Source: Rariglobus hedericola
GTDB taxonomy: Bacteria; Verrucomicrobiota; Verrucomicrobiia; Opitutales; Opitutaceae
Reading direction: 5' to 3'
DNA length: 64,000 bases
NCBI RefSeq assembly: GCF_007559335.1
Contig: NZ_VMBG01000002.1
Location: 612,501 to 676,500, forward strand
In this document: in pieces, positions 37,492-46,625 of the stretch
Layout: the number at the start of each line of letters is the position of its first letter
How positions within the stretch are numbered: the stretch's first letter is position 1
Translations under genes and position numbers: made by a program
The notes under the pieces: model-generated
What the model saw: only the letters and a program-made list of their open reading frames with translations
What the model was told of the DNA's origin: nothing
Databases searched by the model: none

Positions 37492-37528
37492 GGGCCAGTT
37501 TGTAACTTATTAAGTTACAAACTGGCCC
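37492..37528. repeat. Palindromic element, longest copy
   Basis: A 37-base perfect palindrome with 18-bp arms around a central T; left arm GGGCCAGTTTGTAACTTA. It sits between the aldo/keto reductase and the next gene. Same core as 42220 and 43708 and a close relative of 17231. No T run follows, so it is not a standard terminator. Confidence 0.9.
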
Positions 37529-37675
37529 GGGCGCCTGATTGAGAAACTGAGTCGGGTCTGAGCGGCCGGTGAACAGGGCAAGCCTTGGGTGGGGCCGAGG
37601 CTGCTGGTCAGACTTGACGTTTATCGGACCGGTTGGCGTTCGCTTTGGGGTGTTGCGCGGGTCAAGGTCCCGGTT

Positions 37676-38167
37676 ATGCGCTTTCCCCTTCGTCTGCTTG
37701 CCGTGGTTCTTTTTTCTGTTCTGGGACTGACTGCGGTTCGTGCAGTCGAGACTTACAAGACCGGCGATACGCTTGAGGCGTTCACCGTAACCGATGCGAA
37801 AGGCGCGACTTTTGCCTACGAACCGGGCAAACTCGCGTATTTGATTGTCAGCTACGAGATGTCGCCTGGGAAAGTCGTCAACGGCTTCCTGGCGAAACAG
37901 CCCGCCGACTTTCTGGACGCGAATCGTGCGGCCTTCATGGCGAATATTTACGGCATGCCGGCGATCGGACGTTTCTTCGCGTTGCCCAAAATGGCGAAAT
38001 ATCCACATCGCATCTTGCTCGCCGATTCCGAGACCTTGCTCGCGCGTCATCCCGTGAAGGAGGATCGTGTGACGGTGTTTTCCCTGGACGCTAAGGGCGT
38101 CATCACCGGTATCCGCCAGCTCGATCCGCAGAAGGAACTGGGTCAGCTATTCAGCCCGACGAAGTGA
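37676..38167 (+). CDS. Secreted hypothetical protein, thioredoxin-like layout
   Basis: A 163-aa exported protein with a signal peptide (MRFPLRLLAVVLFSVLGLTAVRA). The remainder (LEAFTVTDAKGATFAYEPGK, LAYLIVSYEMSPGKVVNGFL, RILLADSETLLARHP, VTVFSLDAKGVITGI) has the strand order of a thioredoxin/AhpC fold but lacks a CxxC motif, so it is not a conventional oxidoreductase. The Met at 37676 gives the signal peptide; the open frame extends further upstream. Confidence 0.75.
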   Translation: MRFPLRLLAVVLFSVLGLTAVRAVETYKTGDTLEAFTVTDAKGATFAYEPGKLAYLIVSYEMSPGKVVNGFLAKQPADFLDANRAAFMANIYGMPAIGRFFALPKMAKYPHRILLADSETLLARHPVKEDRVTVFSLDAKGVITGIRQLDPQKELGQLFSPTK

Positions 38168-38203
38168 TCTGCTGCGCCCGGCGCGCATGCATGGTGAACG
38201 CGT

Positions 38204-39478
38204 TCAGAATACGCGGCGCACGCCGAGGCTGACCTGCAGACGCGTGTATTCGCGGCCGGGTTTTCCGGCGACGACGGAGTCGCTCCATTCGCGGATGAAC
38301 TCGAGATCGAGTTTGGTCTTCGGTCCGAGCGAACGCGTGATGTCTAGCGTGCCGGTGTAGATCCAGTCGAAGCGCTGGCTGGTGGTTGCGCTGTAATCGC
38401 GGTTGTCGCCCGTCTGCACGTCGGCGGCGAGCGACGCGCTCCACAGCGGATTGAGCACGTGTTTCCAGAGCAGGTTGCCGGTGGTGTTTTGGTAGGCGCC
38501 GCGTCCGCCTGAGCTGAGCCATAGATAATCTTTGAACGTAAGGGCAACCGTATCGGTTTCGCGCGGAGTCCAGGTCGCGGCACCTTCGATATAACGTGCG
38601 CTGCGCGTGCGATCAAAACCTGCGGCGACATCGCGTTCGTAGTGGCGGAAGTCGGGCCCTCCGAGCGCATGCAATGTGAGGTTGCGTGTGGGTTTGCCTT
38701 CCGCGCCGACGAGGATGCGTGTGAGCGTATTGGAGTATTGGAGAGGGTTTCCGAGGTAGGCGCCCTGGTGTTGCCCGCCGGTGCGCACGGCGGCAATGAA
38801 GGCAAAATCTTTTTTGATGTAATGGCCGGCATCGAAACCTGCCGACCACTCGGAGCGGTCCACATAGTTCGCGTAGCCCGGCACGGCGGAGTGACGGGAG
38901 TCGAAATCGTTTGCGGTGTAGTCGCCGATGGCGCGCACGAAGCCGGTGTCGACGGCGCGAGTGAGCGTGCCGCCTAGCTTTGTATTCAATTGGTCGCGAC
39001 GTGATCGAACGGAGGCGCCACCGATGGCGGGCGTGCCGCCGGTGTGACCGAATACAGGCGAGTCACGGGAGCCATCAACAAGGAGGATGCTGCCTTTGGT
39101 TTGATAACTCCATGCGTTGATGCGGCCGTGTGCACCCAAATCAATGCGGTGGTCATCGTGGTTTTCCGACGAGAATGCGTCGTAGCGAACCAACTCGGGC
39201 GAGTAGCCAAGGTTGCACTCGAAGGCCGGTGACAGATGCCAGCTTGCCTCGATGCCGACACCAGCGCGCGAGAACCACGAGCCGGCGCGATCAGGGACGG
39301 CCCCCGGCACAATCAACGGCGCGCGGTCCTGCAGGAAGACATTGTCGTCGTAGCCTGCGCGGGCGGTGAGCGAAGTGTTGATCGACCATGTTGTCGGCGT
39401 AGCGGTCGTGGTCTCGGCACTGAGCGCGGAGGATGAGGCAAGAATTGACAGCAATAACAGGCGCGCGGCGGTGCTCAT
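38204..39478 (-). CDS. Outer-membrane beta-barrel protein
   Basis: A 424-aa exported protein with signal peptide (MSTAARLLLLSILASSSALSA) and many amphipathic strands ending in aromatic residues (SLTARAGYDDNVFLQ, FECNLGYSPELVRYDAF). The sequence ends in GVRRVF, a C-terminal Phe as required for barrel insertion by the Bam complex. YDDNVF early in the chain recalls outer-membrane barrels of exopolysaccharide loci. The role could be a porin or surface-assembly protein. Confidence 0.85.
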   Translation of the reverse strand: MSTAARLLLLSILASSSALSAETTTATPTTWSINTSLTARAGYDDNVFLQDRAPLIVPGAVPDRAGSWFSRAGVGIEASWHLSPAFECNLGYSPELVRYDAFSSENHDDHRIDLGAHGRINAWSYQTKGSILLVDGSRDSPVFGHTGGTPAIGGASVRSRRDQLNTKLGGTLTRAVDTGFVRAIGDYTANDFDSRHSAVPGYANYVDRSEWSAGFDAGHYIKKDFAFIAAVRTGGQHQGAYLGNPLQYSNTLTRILVGAEGKPTRNLTLHALGGPDFRHYERDVAAGFDRTRSARYIEGAATWTPRETDTVALTFKDYLWLSSGGRGAYQNTTGNLLWKHVLNPLWSASLAADVQTGDNRDYSATTSQRFDWIYTGTLDITRSLGPKTKLDLEFIREWSDSVVAGKPGREYTRLQVSLGVRRVF

Positions 39479-39559
39479 GACACCCGCACATTAATTCATT
39501 CGGCGGATTCCCGCCCTGCGTTTCTTGGCGAAGGAGCCGTGGTTTTTGCGCGTCCGTGG

Positions 39560-40852
39560 TTAACGCGGAATCGAGTGCGTCTGCTGGCTGCCGTCGGTTT
39601 TGTATTCGGTCACGTTGCCCTGATCGAGTGACTTGATCCACTGGCCGTGGCGTTTGAGGTAGGCGGCGGCGGCTTCGGAACCGAGTTGAGCGGTGAGTTG
39701 ATCGCGGGTTTTTTTCGCGATGGCTTTCAGGCTTTCCTGTTTGGCTTCGGGCGTGAGATCGGGGCTGCGGACGATCTGCAGGGCGTCGGAAGGAACGCTG
39801 TAACGAAGATCGTAAATCTGGGTGGCGGTGCTCTTGGGCAGACTCAATCGATCGGTGAGCGCGGAGAGATTGCGGTATTCGTAGTCCTTGGCGCGGGTGT
39901 AGTCGCGGTAACGGTCGGCTCCGAGTTGCTGGGCGAGCTGGGCATCGAGGGCTTTCTGCGCCTCCTGACGTTGCTTCCAGTATTCGGGCGTGGGGTCGGC
40001 GGGTTGGGTGGCGAACTGATCGTCAAATTGTTTTTGCAGACCGAAGACGGTGCGGAATTCCTGTTCGGTGGGGCCAAAGGCACTGAGATTGTAGCGAAGG
40101 CTGTTCGCAGTCTGGGAGGAGCGCATTTCGTATTCCTGAAGCTCCCCGGGCGTGAGCACGGTTTTGAGCTCGGCGGCTTTCTCTTCGCGCAAATAGCGGA
40201 TTTTTTCCTCGTCGGAAGGCAGGGCGATTCCGCGGGCCTCGCGCTGGATCTGCGAGATCATGGTGTCGTAGTCCTCGTTGACCTGGCGGAGGAGATCACG
40301 CTTCTCCACGGGAACGGGATTGTCGTCGTTGGCGGCGGGCGGAGTGTCGCCGAGCAGTTCACGGCGAAGGGCGTTTTTTTCGCGACGCAAATCAAGCTGG
40401 GCGAGACGCTGTTCGAGCGTGGTCGTATCGGTGTAGTAGTTGTTGCGATTCTCCCAGTATTTGCGCTCGGGCTGCGGAGGGCGCAGGGCTTCTTCGCGGG
40501 CGCGGAAACGGTCGTTGATCTCGGCGTTGATCAACATGCGGATCTGCCGGTCGGGCAGGCCGGCGGCGCGGAGATTGGCGGTGAACACAGAGAGATCGGC
40601 CGACTGGAGGCGCTTCCACGTTTCGAGAGGCGGTGCGTCGGCTGCGGCCGGCACGACCGAGGCGGGCAGCTGCGGCGATGTTGACGCATCTTTGGCGGAT
40701 GTCGCCGACGAAGGACGCGCGGAGGCGGTGGGGCTGGAGGCCGGATGAGAGGCGTATCCGGAACTTGGTGACGCGGTCCGGACGGCAATGTAGCCGATGA
40801 GCGCGGCGTTGGCGGCCAAGGACGTGGCGATGAGCAGGGAGGTGCGTTTCAT
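39560..40852 (-). CDS. Tandem paralogue 1: membrane-anchored coiled-coil protein
   Basis: A 430-aa protein with an N-terminal membrane anchor (MKRTSLLIATSLAANAALIG), a Ser/Pro/Ala-rich linker and a long helical region. It shares two blocks with the next two genes: LRAAGLPDRQIRMLI near residue 95-110 and RDQLTAQLGSEAAAAYLK near the C-terminus. No family recognised. The Met at 40852 is chosen for the anchor. It is the most divergent and last of three consecutive minus-strand copies. Confidence 0.8.
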   Translation of the reverse strand: MKRTSLLIATSLAANAALIGYIAVRTASPSSGYASHPASSPTASARPSSATSAKDASTSPQLPASVVPAAADAPPLETWKRLQSADLSVFTANLRAAGLPDRQIRMLINAEINDRFRAREEALRPPQPERKYWENRNNYYTDTTTLEQRLAQLDLRREKNALRRELLGDTPPAANDDNPVPVEKRDLLRQVNEDYDTMISQIQREARGIALPSDEEKIRYLREEKAAELKTVLTPGELQEYEMRSSQTANSLRYNLSAFGPTEQEFRTVFGLQKQFDDQFATQPADPTPEYWKQRQEAQKALDAQLAQQLGADRYRDYTRAKDYEYRNLSALTDRLSLPKSTATQIYDLRYSVPSDALQIVRSPDLTPEAKQESLKAIAKKTRDQLTAQLGSEAAAAYLKRHGQWIKSLDQGNVTEYKTDGSQQTHSIPR

Positions 40853-40868
40853 CGGTGGAGGTGACCTG

Positions 40869-42200
40869 TCACTTGGTGGCAGGCTTCTTCGGTTCCTTGG
40901 GGAGGGCCTTGGTTTCCCAGCCGGTGGCGTCTTTGCGGAAGGTGATGGTATTGCCCTTCTCCAGTTCCTTAAGCCAGCCCATGCCGTTGTTCTTGAAGTA
41001 GGCTTCGGCGCCTTCGTTGCCGAGGGCGGAGCGCACTTGGTCGCGCGTGCGGGACGCGAGGGCGGCGAGGGCTTCCTTTTTCTGATCGGTCGCGAGATTG
41101 GTGTTGGCGGCGATTTGTTCAACGGAAGCGCTGGCCGTGTCGCGCAAGGCGTAGAGGCGTGTGGGTGTGTCGGCGGGCAACTCCAGGCGGCGGGTGGCGG
41201 CTTCGAGCTGTTGGTAATCGTTTTCCTGATTGCGGAGGGAATCGGCGTAACGCTGTTCGCCGAGCATGGACTTGATTTGCTCCTGAAGCTGTTTCTCGGC
41301 GGCCTGGCGTTCCTTCCAGTAGTTCTGGTCGCGCGGAGGCTGTTCGCTGTAGCCGTAGGGGTCGTTGTTGCGCGGGTTGTATTTTTCGTCGAACGCCTTT
41401 TGCAGCGGGAAGATGGCGAGGTATTCCGCCTCGGTGGCGTCATACTGGGTCATTTTCCAACGGAGCTGCTGGGCGGTGTTGGACATGCGCAGATCGTAGT
41501 CTTGGCGCTCCTCGGGCGTCATGAGTGCTTCGATATCGCGCTTTTGCTCTTCCTGGAGAAAGCGAAGTTTTTCGACATCGGAGGCGAGGCGGAAGCCCTG
41601 CATGTCCTGCTGCACTTCGCTCATGAGTTCCTGATAATCCTGCTGGATATCTTGCAACGACTGGCGTTTTTCGGGCGCAAGGAAAGACAGCCGCTGATCC
41701 TGCCAGCGGTTCTGATTCACATCGGGGCCGAGCAGGCGTTCGGTTTCGTCGCGGACCTCACGTTGGAGGCGGCGGGACTCGTCGCGCTGGGCCTTGGTCA
41801 TGCCGCCGTTCCAGCGGTTTTGCTGGCTGCGGTCCTCCTTCCACCACGGTTTGTTGGGATCGGGATTTTGCTGGGGGTTGAGGGCTTTGAAACGAGCTTC
41901 GTAAGTTTTCCAGATACGCATCTGCACGATGGAGCGCACCATGTCTTCGGAGAAACCGGCGGCGCGGAGAAAATCACGAAGCGTCTCGGAGTTGCCGGAG
42001 TTGAGTGACTCGACCAGTTCGGGGGAGAGTTTGAGCGAGGAAGCCGGGCCGGTGGAGCGCGCAGTGGTGGAGATTGAGGCGGTGGATGCGCGAGGCGATA
42101 GGGATGCCTCCTGCGCTGCGGAACGCTGGCGAAGGGAGGCGGTGACGAGCGCAGCGTTGGCAACGAGCGAGGCGACGAGGACGAGGGGTAGCGCTTTCAT
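40869..42200 (-). CDS. Tandem paralogue 2: membrane-anchored coiled-coil protein
   Basis: A 443-aa protein beginning MKALPLVLVASLVANAALV, almost identical in its first 18 residues to paralogue 3. Shared blocks: LRAAGFSEDMVRSIV, PNKPWWKEDR, RQDYDLRMSNTAQQLRWKMT and RDQVRSALGNEGAEAYFK. Helical and very rich in Gln, Glu, Arg. The 16-base gap to paralogue 1 suggests co-transcription. A palindromic element sits 20 bases upstream of its start. Confidence 0.82.
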   Translation of the reverse strand: MKALPLVLVASLVANAALVTASLRQRSAAQEASLSPRASTASISTTARSTGPASSLKLSPELVESLNSGNSETLRDFLRAAGFSEDMVRSIVQMRIWKTYEARFKALNPQQNPDPNKPWWKEDRSQQNRWNGGMTKAQRDESRRLQREVRDETERLLGPDVNQNRWQDQRLSFLAPEKRQSLQDIQQDYQELMSEVQQDMQGFRLASDVEKLRFLQEEQKRDIEALMTPEERQDYDLRMSNTAQQLRWKMTQYDATEAEYLAIFPLQKAFDEKYNPRNNDPYGYSEQPPRDQNYWKERQAAEKQLQEQIKSMLGEQRYADSLRNQENDYQQLEAATRRLELPADTPTRLYALRDTASASVEQIAANTNLATDQKKEALAALASRTRDQVRSALGNEGAEAYFKNNGMGWLKELEKGNTITFRKDATGWETKALPKEPKKPATK

Positions 42201-42219
42201 GGAGGGGACGGTGACGAGG

Positions 42220-42248
42220 CAGTTTGTAACTTATTAAGTTACAAACTG
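42220..42248. repeat. Palindromic element between paralogues 2 and 3
   Basis: A 29-base perfect palindrome with 14-bp arms around a central T; left arm CAGTTTGTAACTTA. Identical in its core to the element at 37492. Confidence 0.9.
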
Positions 42249-42286
42249 GGTTGAGGCGGAGGGTGCGCGGCGGCAGTGCGCGCAGG

Positions 42287-43603
42287 TCAGGGCTTGGTGG
42301 CGGGGGGCGAGGGGGTGGTTTTTTTCTTGGGGGTGGAGAGGCCGGATTTGCTGCTCTGTTGCTGGCCGTTTTCGCTGAAGGTGATGACCTGACCTTGCTC
42401 GACATTGTTCAGCCAGGTCATGCCGCTTTTTAAATAAACTTCGGCCGCCTCGGCGCCTAGGCTGGAACGCACTTGTTCGCGGGTGCGGGTGGCGAGATCG
42501 GCGAACGCTTGTTTCTTCTGCTCCATGCCGAGGCTTTCGTTGTCGGCGATGCGTTGGGATTCGACGGAAACAGTATCACGCAGGTTGTAAACCTGCTTGG
42601 CGGTTTCGGGTGGCAACGAGAGGCGTTTGGTCGCGGAGGTGAGTTGCTGATATTCGTAGTTCTGCGAGCGCACGTAGTCGGCGTAACGTTCGGGGCCGAG
42701 GGAGGCTTTGATTTGTTCGGTGAGGAGTTTTTCGGATTCCTGACGCTTCTTCCACTCTTCGGGACTTTGGGGATTGCTGGGATTGCCGTAGGCGTCGGTT
42801 TGCTGCGAGTCGTCGAAGGTCTTTTGAAGGCTGAAGATTTTGCGATACTCGTCTTCGCTGCCGTCGAACTTGGTCATTTTCCAGCGGAGCTGCTGGGCGG
42901 TGTTGGACATGCGCAGTTCGTAATCGGCGAGTTCCGCGGGCGTGAGAATGGCGGCGAGGTCGCGCTTTTGCTCCTCTTTGAGGAAGCGGATTTTTTCGGT
43001 GTCGGACGGGAGTGTGAAGCCCTGCATGTCCTGCTGCACTTCCTGGATGAGGTCCTGATAATCCTGTTCGATCTCCTGGTAGTCTTTGCGTTTCTCTTCG
43101 GGGAGAAAACTGAGGCGGGTATCCTGCCAGCCGTAGCCGTAGTTGTCTTTGTTGGGACCGAGGACGCGGGTCGATTCGTCGTTGGCCTCACGTTGGAGGC
43201 GGCGCATCTCGGAGCGCTGCTCGCGGCTCATGTTGCCATACCAGTTATTCTGGTCGTTTTTCCACCACGGTTTTTCGGGGTCGGGCTTGGGCTGGAGAGC
43301 CTTCATGCGATCGCGGTAACGACCCCAGATGGCGGTGCCGACCATGGTGCGCACGGTTTCATCGGGCAGGCCGGCGGAGCGGAGCAGATCGCGAAGGGCC
43401 TCAGGATCGTTGGCCTTGAGCGCGCTGACGATATCGGTCGAGGAAGCGGCCGGTTTGGTGGAGGGCTTGATGCCGGTCGTGGCGGAGTGCGACGGTGACG
43501 AGGTAGTCGTTTCGTCAGGGGAGGCCGTCCGGCGAAGCGTCACGGTGACGAATGCGGCATTGGCGACGAGCGAGGCAACCAGCAAGAGGGGCAGCGCTTT
43601 CAT
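42287..43603 (-). CDS. Tandem paralogue 3: membrane-anchored coiled-coil protein
   Basis: A 438-aa protein with the anchor MKALPLLLVASLVANAAF, followed by a helical body with blocks shared with paralogue 2 (LRSAGLPDETVRTMV, EKPWWKNDQ, YELRMSNTAQQLRWKMT, REQVRSSLGAEAAEVYLK). The C-terminus has a Lys/Ser/Pro-rich tail. The Met at 43603 starts directly at the anchor. The cleaved or anchored helical form suggests a periplasmic, possibly fibre-forming, protein; function unknown. Confidence 0.82.
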   Translation of the reverse strand: MKALPLLLVASLVANAAFVTVTLRRTASPDETTTSSPSHSATTGIKPSTKPAASSTDIVSALKANDPEALRDLLRSAGLPDETVRTMVGTAIWGRYRDRMKALQPKPDPEKPWWKNDQNNWYGNMSREQRSEMRRLQREANDESTRVLGPNKDNYGYGWQDTRLSFLPEEKRKDYQEIEQDYQDLIQEVQQDMQGFTLPSDTEKIRFLKEEQKRDLAAILTPAELADYELRMSNTAQQLRWKMTKFDGSEDEYRKIFSLQKTFDDSQQTDAYGNPSNPQSPEEWKKRQESEKLLTEQIKASLGPERYADYVRSQNYEYQQLTSATKRLSLPPETAKQVYNLRDTVSVESQRIADNESLGMEQKKQAFADLATRTREQVRSSLGAEAAEVYLKSGMTWLNNVEQGQVITFSENGQQQSSKSGLSTPKKKTTPSPPATKP

Positions 43604-43707
43604 AGGGTGCGCAAGTTGCACCCAAAGACCACGGGAGCGGCAAACCTTTTGCGTGATTTAGTTTCAGCGCACGGACGCTTTGCTGACCACCGGCAGCGCG
43701 GTCGGAA

Positions 43708-43732
43708 GTTTGTCACTTATTAAGTTACAAAC
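43708..43732. repeat. Palindromic element upstream of paralogue 3
   Basis: GTTTGTCACTTA and TAAGTTACAAAC pair around a central T with one mismatch. Same family as 17231, 37492 and 42220. Confidence 0.8.
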
Positions 43733-43837
43733 GGGTTTGTGGTGGAGGTTAAGAAGAGAGATTGAGGCGATGAGAAGGGGCGGTGTGCCCGCGCGGGATC
43801 GGACCGCGCGGGGCGTGAGGGATTTTGATCGGGCCAC

Positions 43838-44329
43838 TTATTCCGCGAGGGCGGTTTTGTTCACGACCGCGGCGACGGCGGTCAGCTTTTTGTCGGCGGC
43901 GCCTTCTTCATCGAGGGTGGTCTGCAGGATCTTCGCGACTTCGTTTTCGCCGAGGGTGCGGGCCAAGGCACGCACGGTGCCGTAGGCGGCGATTTCATAA
44001 TGCTCGATGCGTTGTGCGGAGCCGATGATCTGCGCGTCACGCACAGCGGACTTTTCTTTTTCCTCGAGGGCTTCTGAGCCTTCTTCGATGAGGCCCTTCA
44101 TGGCGGGGCAGACCTTGGCCTTCGCGGGTTCGTCGAGGAGTTTGAAGATTTCCTCAAGACGGGCGACATGCTCTTTGGTTTCCTCAAGGTGGGCGGTGAG
44201 GCCGGCTTTGAGATTTTCGTCTTGTGCGGCCTTGGCCATTTTGGGCAGGGCTTTGACGAGTTGTTTTTCGGCGTGATAGAGATCTTTGATCTCATCGATA
44301 AGAAGCTCCTTCAGTGATTCAGTGGACAT
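43838..44329 (-). CDS. YciE/YciF-type ferritin-like stress protein (DUF892)
   Basis: A 163-aa four-helix protein of the YciF family, tied to general stress in other bacteria. Family signatures: LKELLIDEIKDLYHAEKQL, ALPKMAKAA, HLEETKEHVARLEEIF, and EHYEIAAYGTVRALA, in which Glu and His form the di-iron site. The ATG at 44329 starts directly with MSTESLKEL. A membrane protein gene lies upstream on the same strand, past a terminator. Confidence 0.92.
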   Translation of the reverse strand: MSTESLKELLIDEIKDLYHAEKQLVKALPKMAKAAQDENLKAGLTAHLEETKEHVARLEEIFKLLDEPAKAKVCPAMKGLIEEGSEALEEKEKSAVRDAQIIGSAQRIEHYEIAAYGTVRALARTLGENEVAKILQTTLDEEGAADKKLTAVAAVVNKTALAE

Positions 44330-44703
44330 GGTGTTTTTATTTGGATGGTTCAGGTCATCGCCTCGACGTGAGGGGATGCGTTCGTCGGGAACGACCGTGG
44401 CCGGTGCAGCCCGTTCCGGAGGTTTTCGGTCAGCGTTCACGAACCGAACAGGCACCGATGAAAGCAGGGGAATCTTACCTAGGGGAGTGGGGAGAACCCT
44501 ACGATGGTCGCGGTGGAGAAAGTGAATCACTTGGCGAAAAAGTGAGCCCGGTCGAAAGACCGGGCTCACGTGAAGCGAAGCACAAGTTAAGTTAAGTGTA
44601 GCAGGAAAGAAGCAGGGGCGAATGCGCGGGTCGTTATCGAGTGATGGGACGACGTGGCATTTCGCGGTGGTTGGACTGTTTTTCTCTGCTGTATTTTAAC
44701 TAA
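44330..44703. other. 374-base gene-free gap
   Basis: Between the DUF892 gene and the upstream membrane protein gene. It holds the terminator at 44537-44569; no convincing gene, RNA or repeat is seen in the rest. Confidence 0.6.
44537..44569 (-). terminator. Rho-independent terminator (minus strand)
   Basis: A perfect 12-bp stem (GTGAGCCCGGTC and GACCGGGCTCAC) with a 4-base loop; on the minus strand it is followed by a TTTTT run. It ends transcription from the membrane protein gene 44704-45639. Confidence 0.9.
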
Positions 44704-45639
44704 TTAAACGCGGCGCACATCATCTTCGCTGCAGCGGCAGGAGGCGCCGCACTTGCCTGCAATGGAGCTGACGACAGCGCCGAGGAGGAACGCGATGAAG
44801 GTCCAGATGGCGGCGTGTGCGAGAGCCTTCGAGGCTTTTTCGGCCGCTTCGCGGGCCTTCACCTCGGCCTTTTCCTTGGCGGCGGCGAGGTCGGACTTCA
44901 GGCGCTCGTAAGACGTGGTCCATTCAGAAACGAGGCGGTTGGCGTCGGCTTCGTTCATGCCGCCTTGCTCGACGAGCGCACGCGTGACGGCGGCGCGGGT
45001 GTCGGCTGCGTTCACGTCATTGCCGGGGGTAAACAACTTGGTGACGGCATAACCGATCTCGCGGCGGGCGCGGGTGGTCTTGGCGGCGTTGTCCTTGTCG
45101 GGGCGGGAGTCCATGGCTTCATCAAGGAAGCTCTTCACCGTGTCCTGGTTTTGTTGGAGGGCATCCTTGGCCAGATCCGTCGCGCCTGAAGCGGCGGCGG
45201 CCACGGGCTTGGCGGCGAGTTGAACGCCCTGGCCGACGACCTTGGCGGCGCCGCCGATGGCGAGACCGAGCGAAGACGTCGCGAATACAAAAACGGCGAT
45301 GGTAGCGAGGCTCCACACGAGAAAGCCGTGCAAACAACCGCTATGCTTGGAGCCATTGGGCACAAAGCGACCGGCGACCCAACCGCCGACTCCAAGGGCG
45401 ATCAAGGCGCTCACGCCCCACGCGATGGCGGCGCTCAAGCTGAAGGCGGCGAAGGGGTTTTCATCGGTGATGGGATCGACCATGCCGGCACCCACGCCGA
45501 TGCCGAGCAAGGTGAGCAGGAGGTGCACGGCGAGACCGGCGACGGTGCCGGCGATAATCGCGCGCCAGGAAAGGGAACGATAGAAGGGGATTCGCACTTC
45601 GTTGGAAGCGGTCAGAGGAATGCCGTTTTCAGTGATCAT
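44704..45639 (-). CDS. Membrane protein with small-xxx-small segments, probable stress-related
   Basis: A 311-aa protein with about four membrane segments: three in the N-terminal half (IIAGTVAGLAVHLLLTLLG, WGVSALIALGVGGWVAG, FLVWSLATIAVFVFATSSLG) and one near the C-terminus (AAIWTFIAFLLGAVVSSIAG), separated by a helical Ala/Lys-rich region of about 130 residues. The C-terminus has a Cys cluster (CGASCRC). The Met at 45639 is preferred over one at 45702. It lies next to a DUF892 gene, fitting a stress-response neighbourhood; function not known. Confidence 0.78.
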   Translation of the reverse strand: MITENGIPLTASNEVRIPFYRSLSWRAIIAGTVAGLAVHLLLTLLGIGVGAGMVDPITDENPFAAFSLSAAIAWGVSALIALGVGGWVAGRFVPNGSKHSGCLHGFLVWSLATIAVFVFATSSLGLAIGGAAKVVGQGVQLAAKPVAAAASGATDLAKDALQQNQDTVKSFLDEAMDSRPDKDNAAKTTRARREIGYAVTKLFTPGNDVNAADTRAAVTRALVEQGGMNEADANRLVSEWTTSYERLKSDLAAAKEKAEVKAREAAEKASKALAHAAIWTFIAFLLGAVVSSIAGKCGASCRCSEDDVRRV

Positions 45640-45836
45640 ATGGTTTTGGGTTTTGGTGTTCGTGGGCAGAGATGCGCCAGGGGCGTTCTCTGTAGCTTGC
45701 ACCCCGCAACCTTAGTGATTAATGAATATAACTCATATCAGGCGGTTTCTGTAGTGACACCTCCGGCACCCTCCGCCGCTCATGGGGGAGCACACCCAAA
45801 ACCCAGTAAGGGTTTCTTCCGGACCCTCGCTGGCCC

Positions 45837-46562
45837 TTACGACGAAGAACGGGCGATGAACTGTCCGGTGCGCAGGAAGGCGCGAACTTCTTTGATCACA
45901 GATCTGCGCCACATGAGCCAAGTGTGGGAGTGCGGGACGGTGAGGTGGGCGGACTCGCCTGATACGTGGGTGGAAGCGACGGTCACTTTGCCGTCATCAG
46001 GCCCGGCGAGCCACGTGGAAAAAAGCGGGTTGAGCGAACGGTTGCCGGCGATGATGCCGACTTCGACGGAGGAGGGAAGGGGGCCGAGGGACTTTGGAAG
46101 GGAATCGTGCGTAGTGCCGAGTTGGATACCGGCGGGGCCGTTAAGCCGGCGGTAGAGCGACCAGGTGCGGAGGCGGTCAACGAGTTCGCTGCCGGTGTTG
46201 GGCGGGGCGAGCATTACGACGCGGCCGAGGTTGGCCGGCGTGCCGTGATCGTGGAGGTATTGGCGCACGAGAATTCCACCCATTGAATGCGTGACGATGT
46301 GGATGCGGGTGCCGGCAGCGGACGGTGTTGTGTTGGCGAAGATCGGCCCGAGGGTGGCCTCGGAGAGCGTGCGAATGTCGGCGCGTTGCGAAGGGTAGGC
46401 GAGGTTGTGGACCGCGTAGCCTTCCGCGCGAAGGTCGTGGGCAAGGCGTGCCATCGCGAGCGGACTGCGACCAAGACCGTGCAGGAGCACGACGGTGTCG
46501 GCGGCGTGGCAAGCGGTGGAGGCACCAAGCAGTATGCAAAGAAAGCGCAGCGGACGAGGCAT
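45837..46562 (-). CDS. Exported alpha/beta hydrolase, lipase-like
   Basis: A 241-aa protein with a signal peptide (MPRPLRFLCILLGASTACHA) and a lipase/esterase core: VVLLHGLGRS (oxyanion region), the nucleophile elbow THSMGG, NTGSELVDRL and a late His in PHSHTWLMWR. Small secreted hydrolases of this size include lipases and PGAP1-like deacylases. Located between the LysR-type regulator and the stress genes on the same strand. Confidence 0.88.
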   Translation of the reverse strand: MPRPLRFLCILLGASTACHAADTVVLLHGLGRSPLAMARLAHDLRAEGYAVHNLAYPSQRADIRTLSEATLGPIFANTTPSAAGTRIHIVTHSMGGILVRQYLHDHGTPANLGRVVMLAPPNTGSELVDRLRTWSLYRRLNGPAGIQLGTTHDSLPKSLGPLPSSVEVGIIAGNRSLNPLFSTWLAGPDDGKVTVASTHVSGESAHLTVPHSHTWLMWRRSVIKEVRAFLRTGQFIARSSS

Positions 46563-46625
46563 GGTAAAATAGTGGAGGTAAAACGTGATGAAGTCAGCCT
46601 CTGAAGAGGCGGGTGGGGGCGGCCG

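Noticed and set aside
37676-38167. Thiol-disulfide oxidoreductase
   Set aside because: The strand order is thioredoxin-like but there is no CxxC motif.
42219-43735. Palindromes as transcription terminators
   Set aside because: No T run follows on either strand and the same sequence lies inside murI, so a mobile or binding element is more likely.
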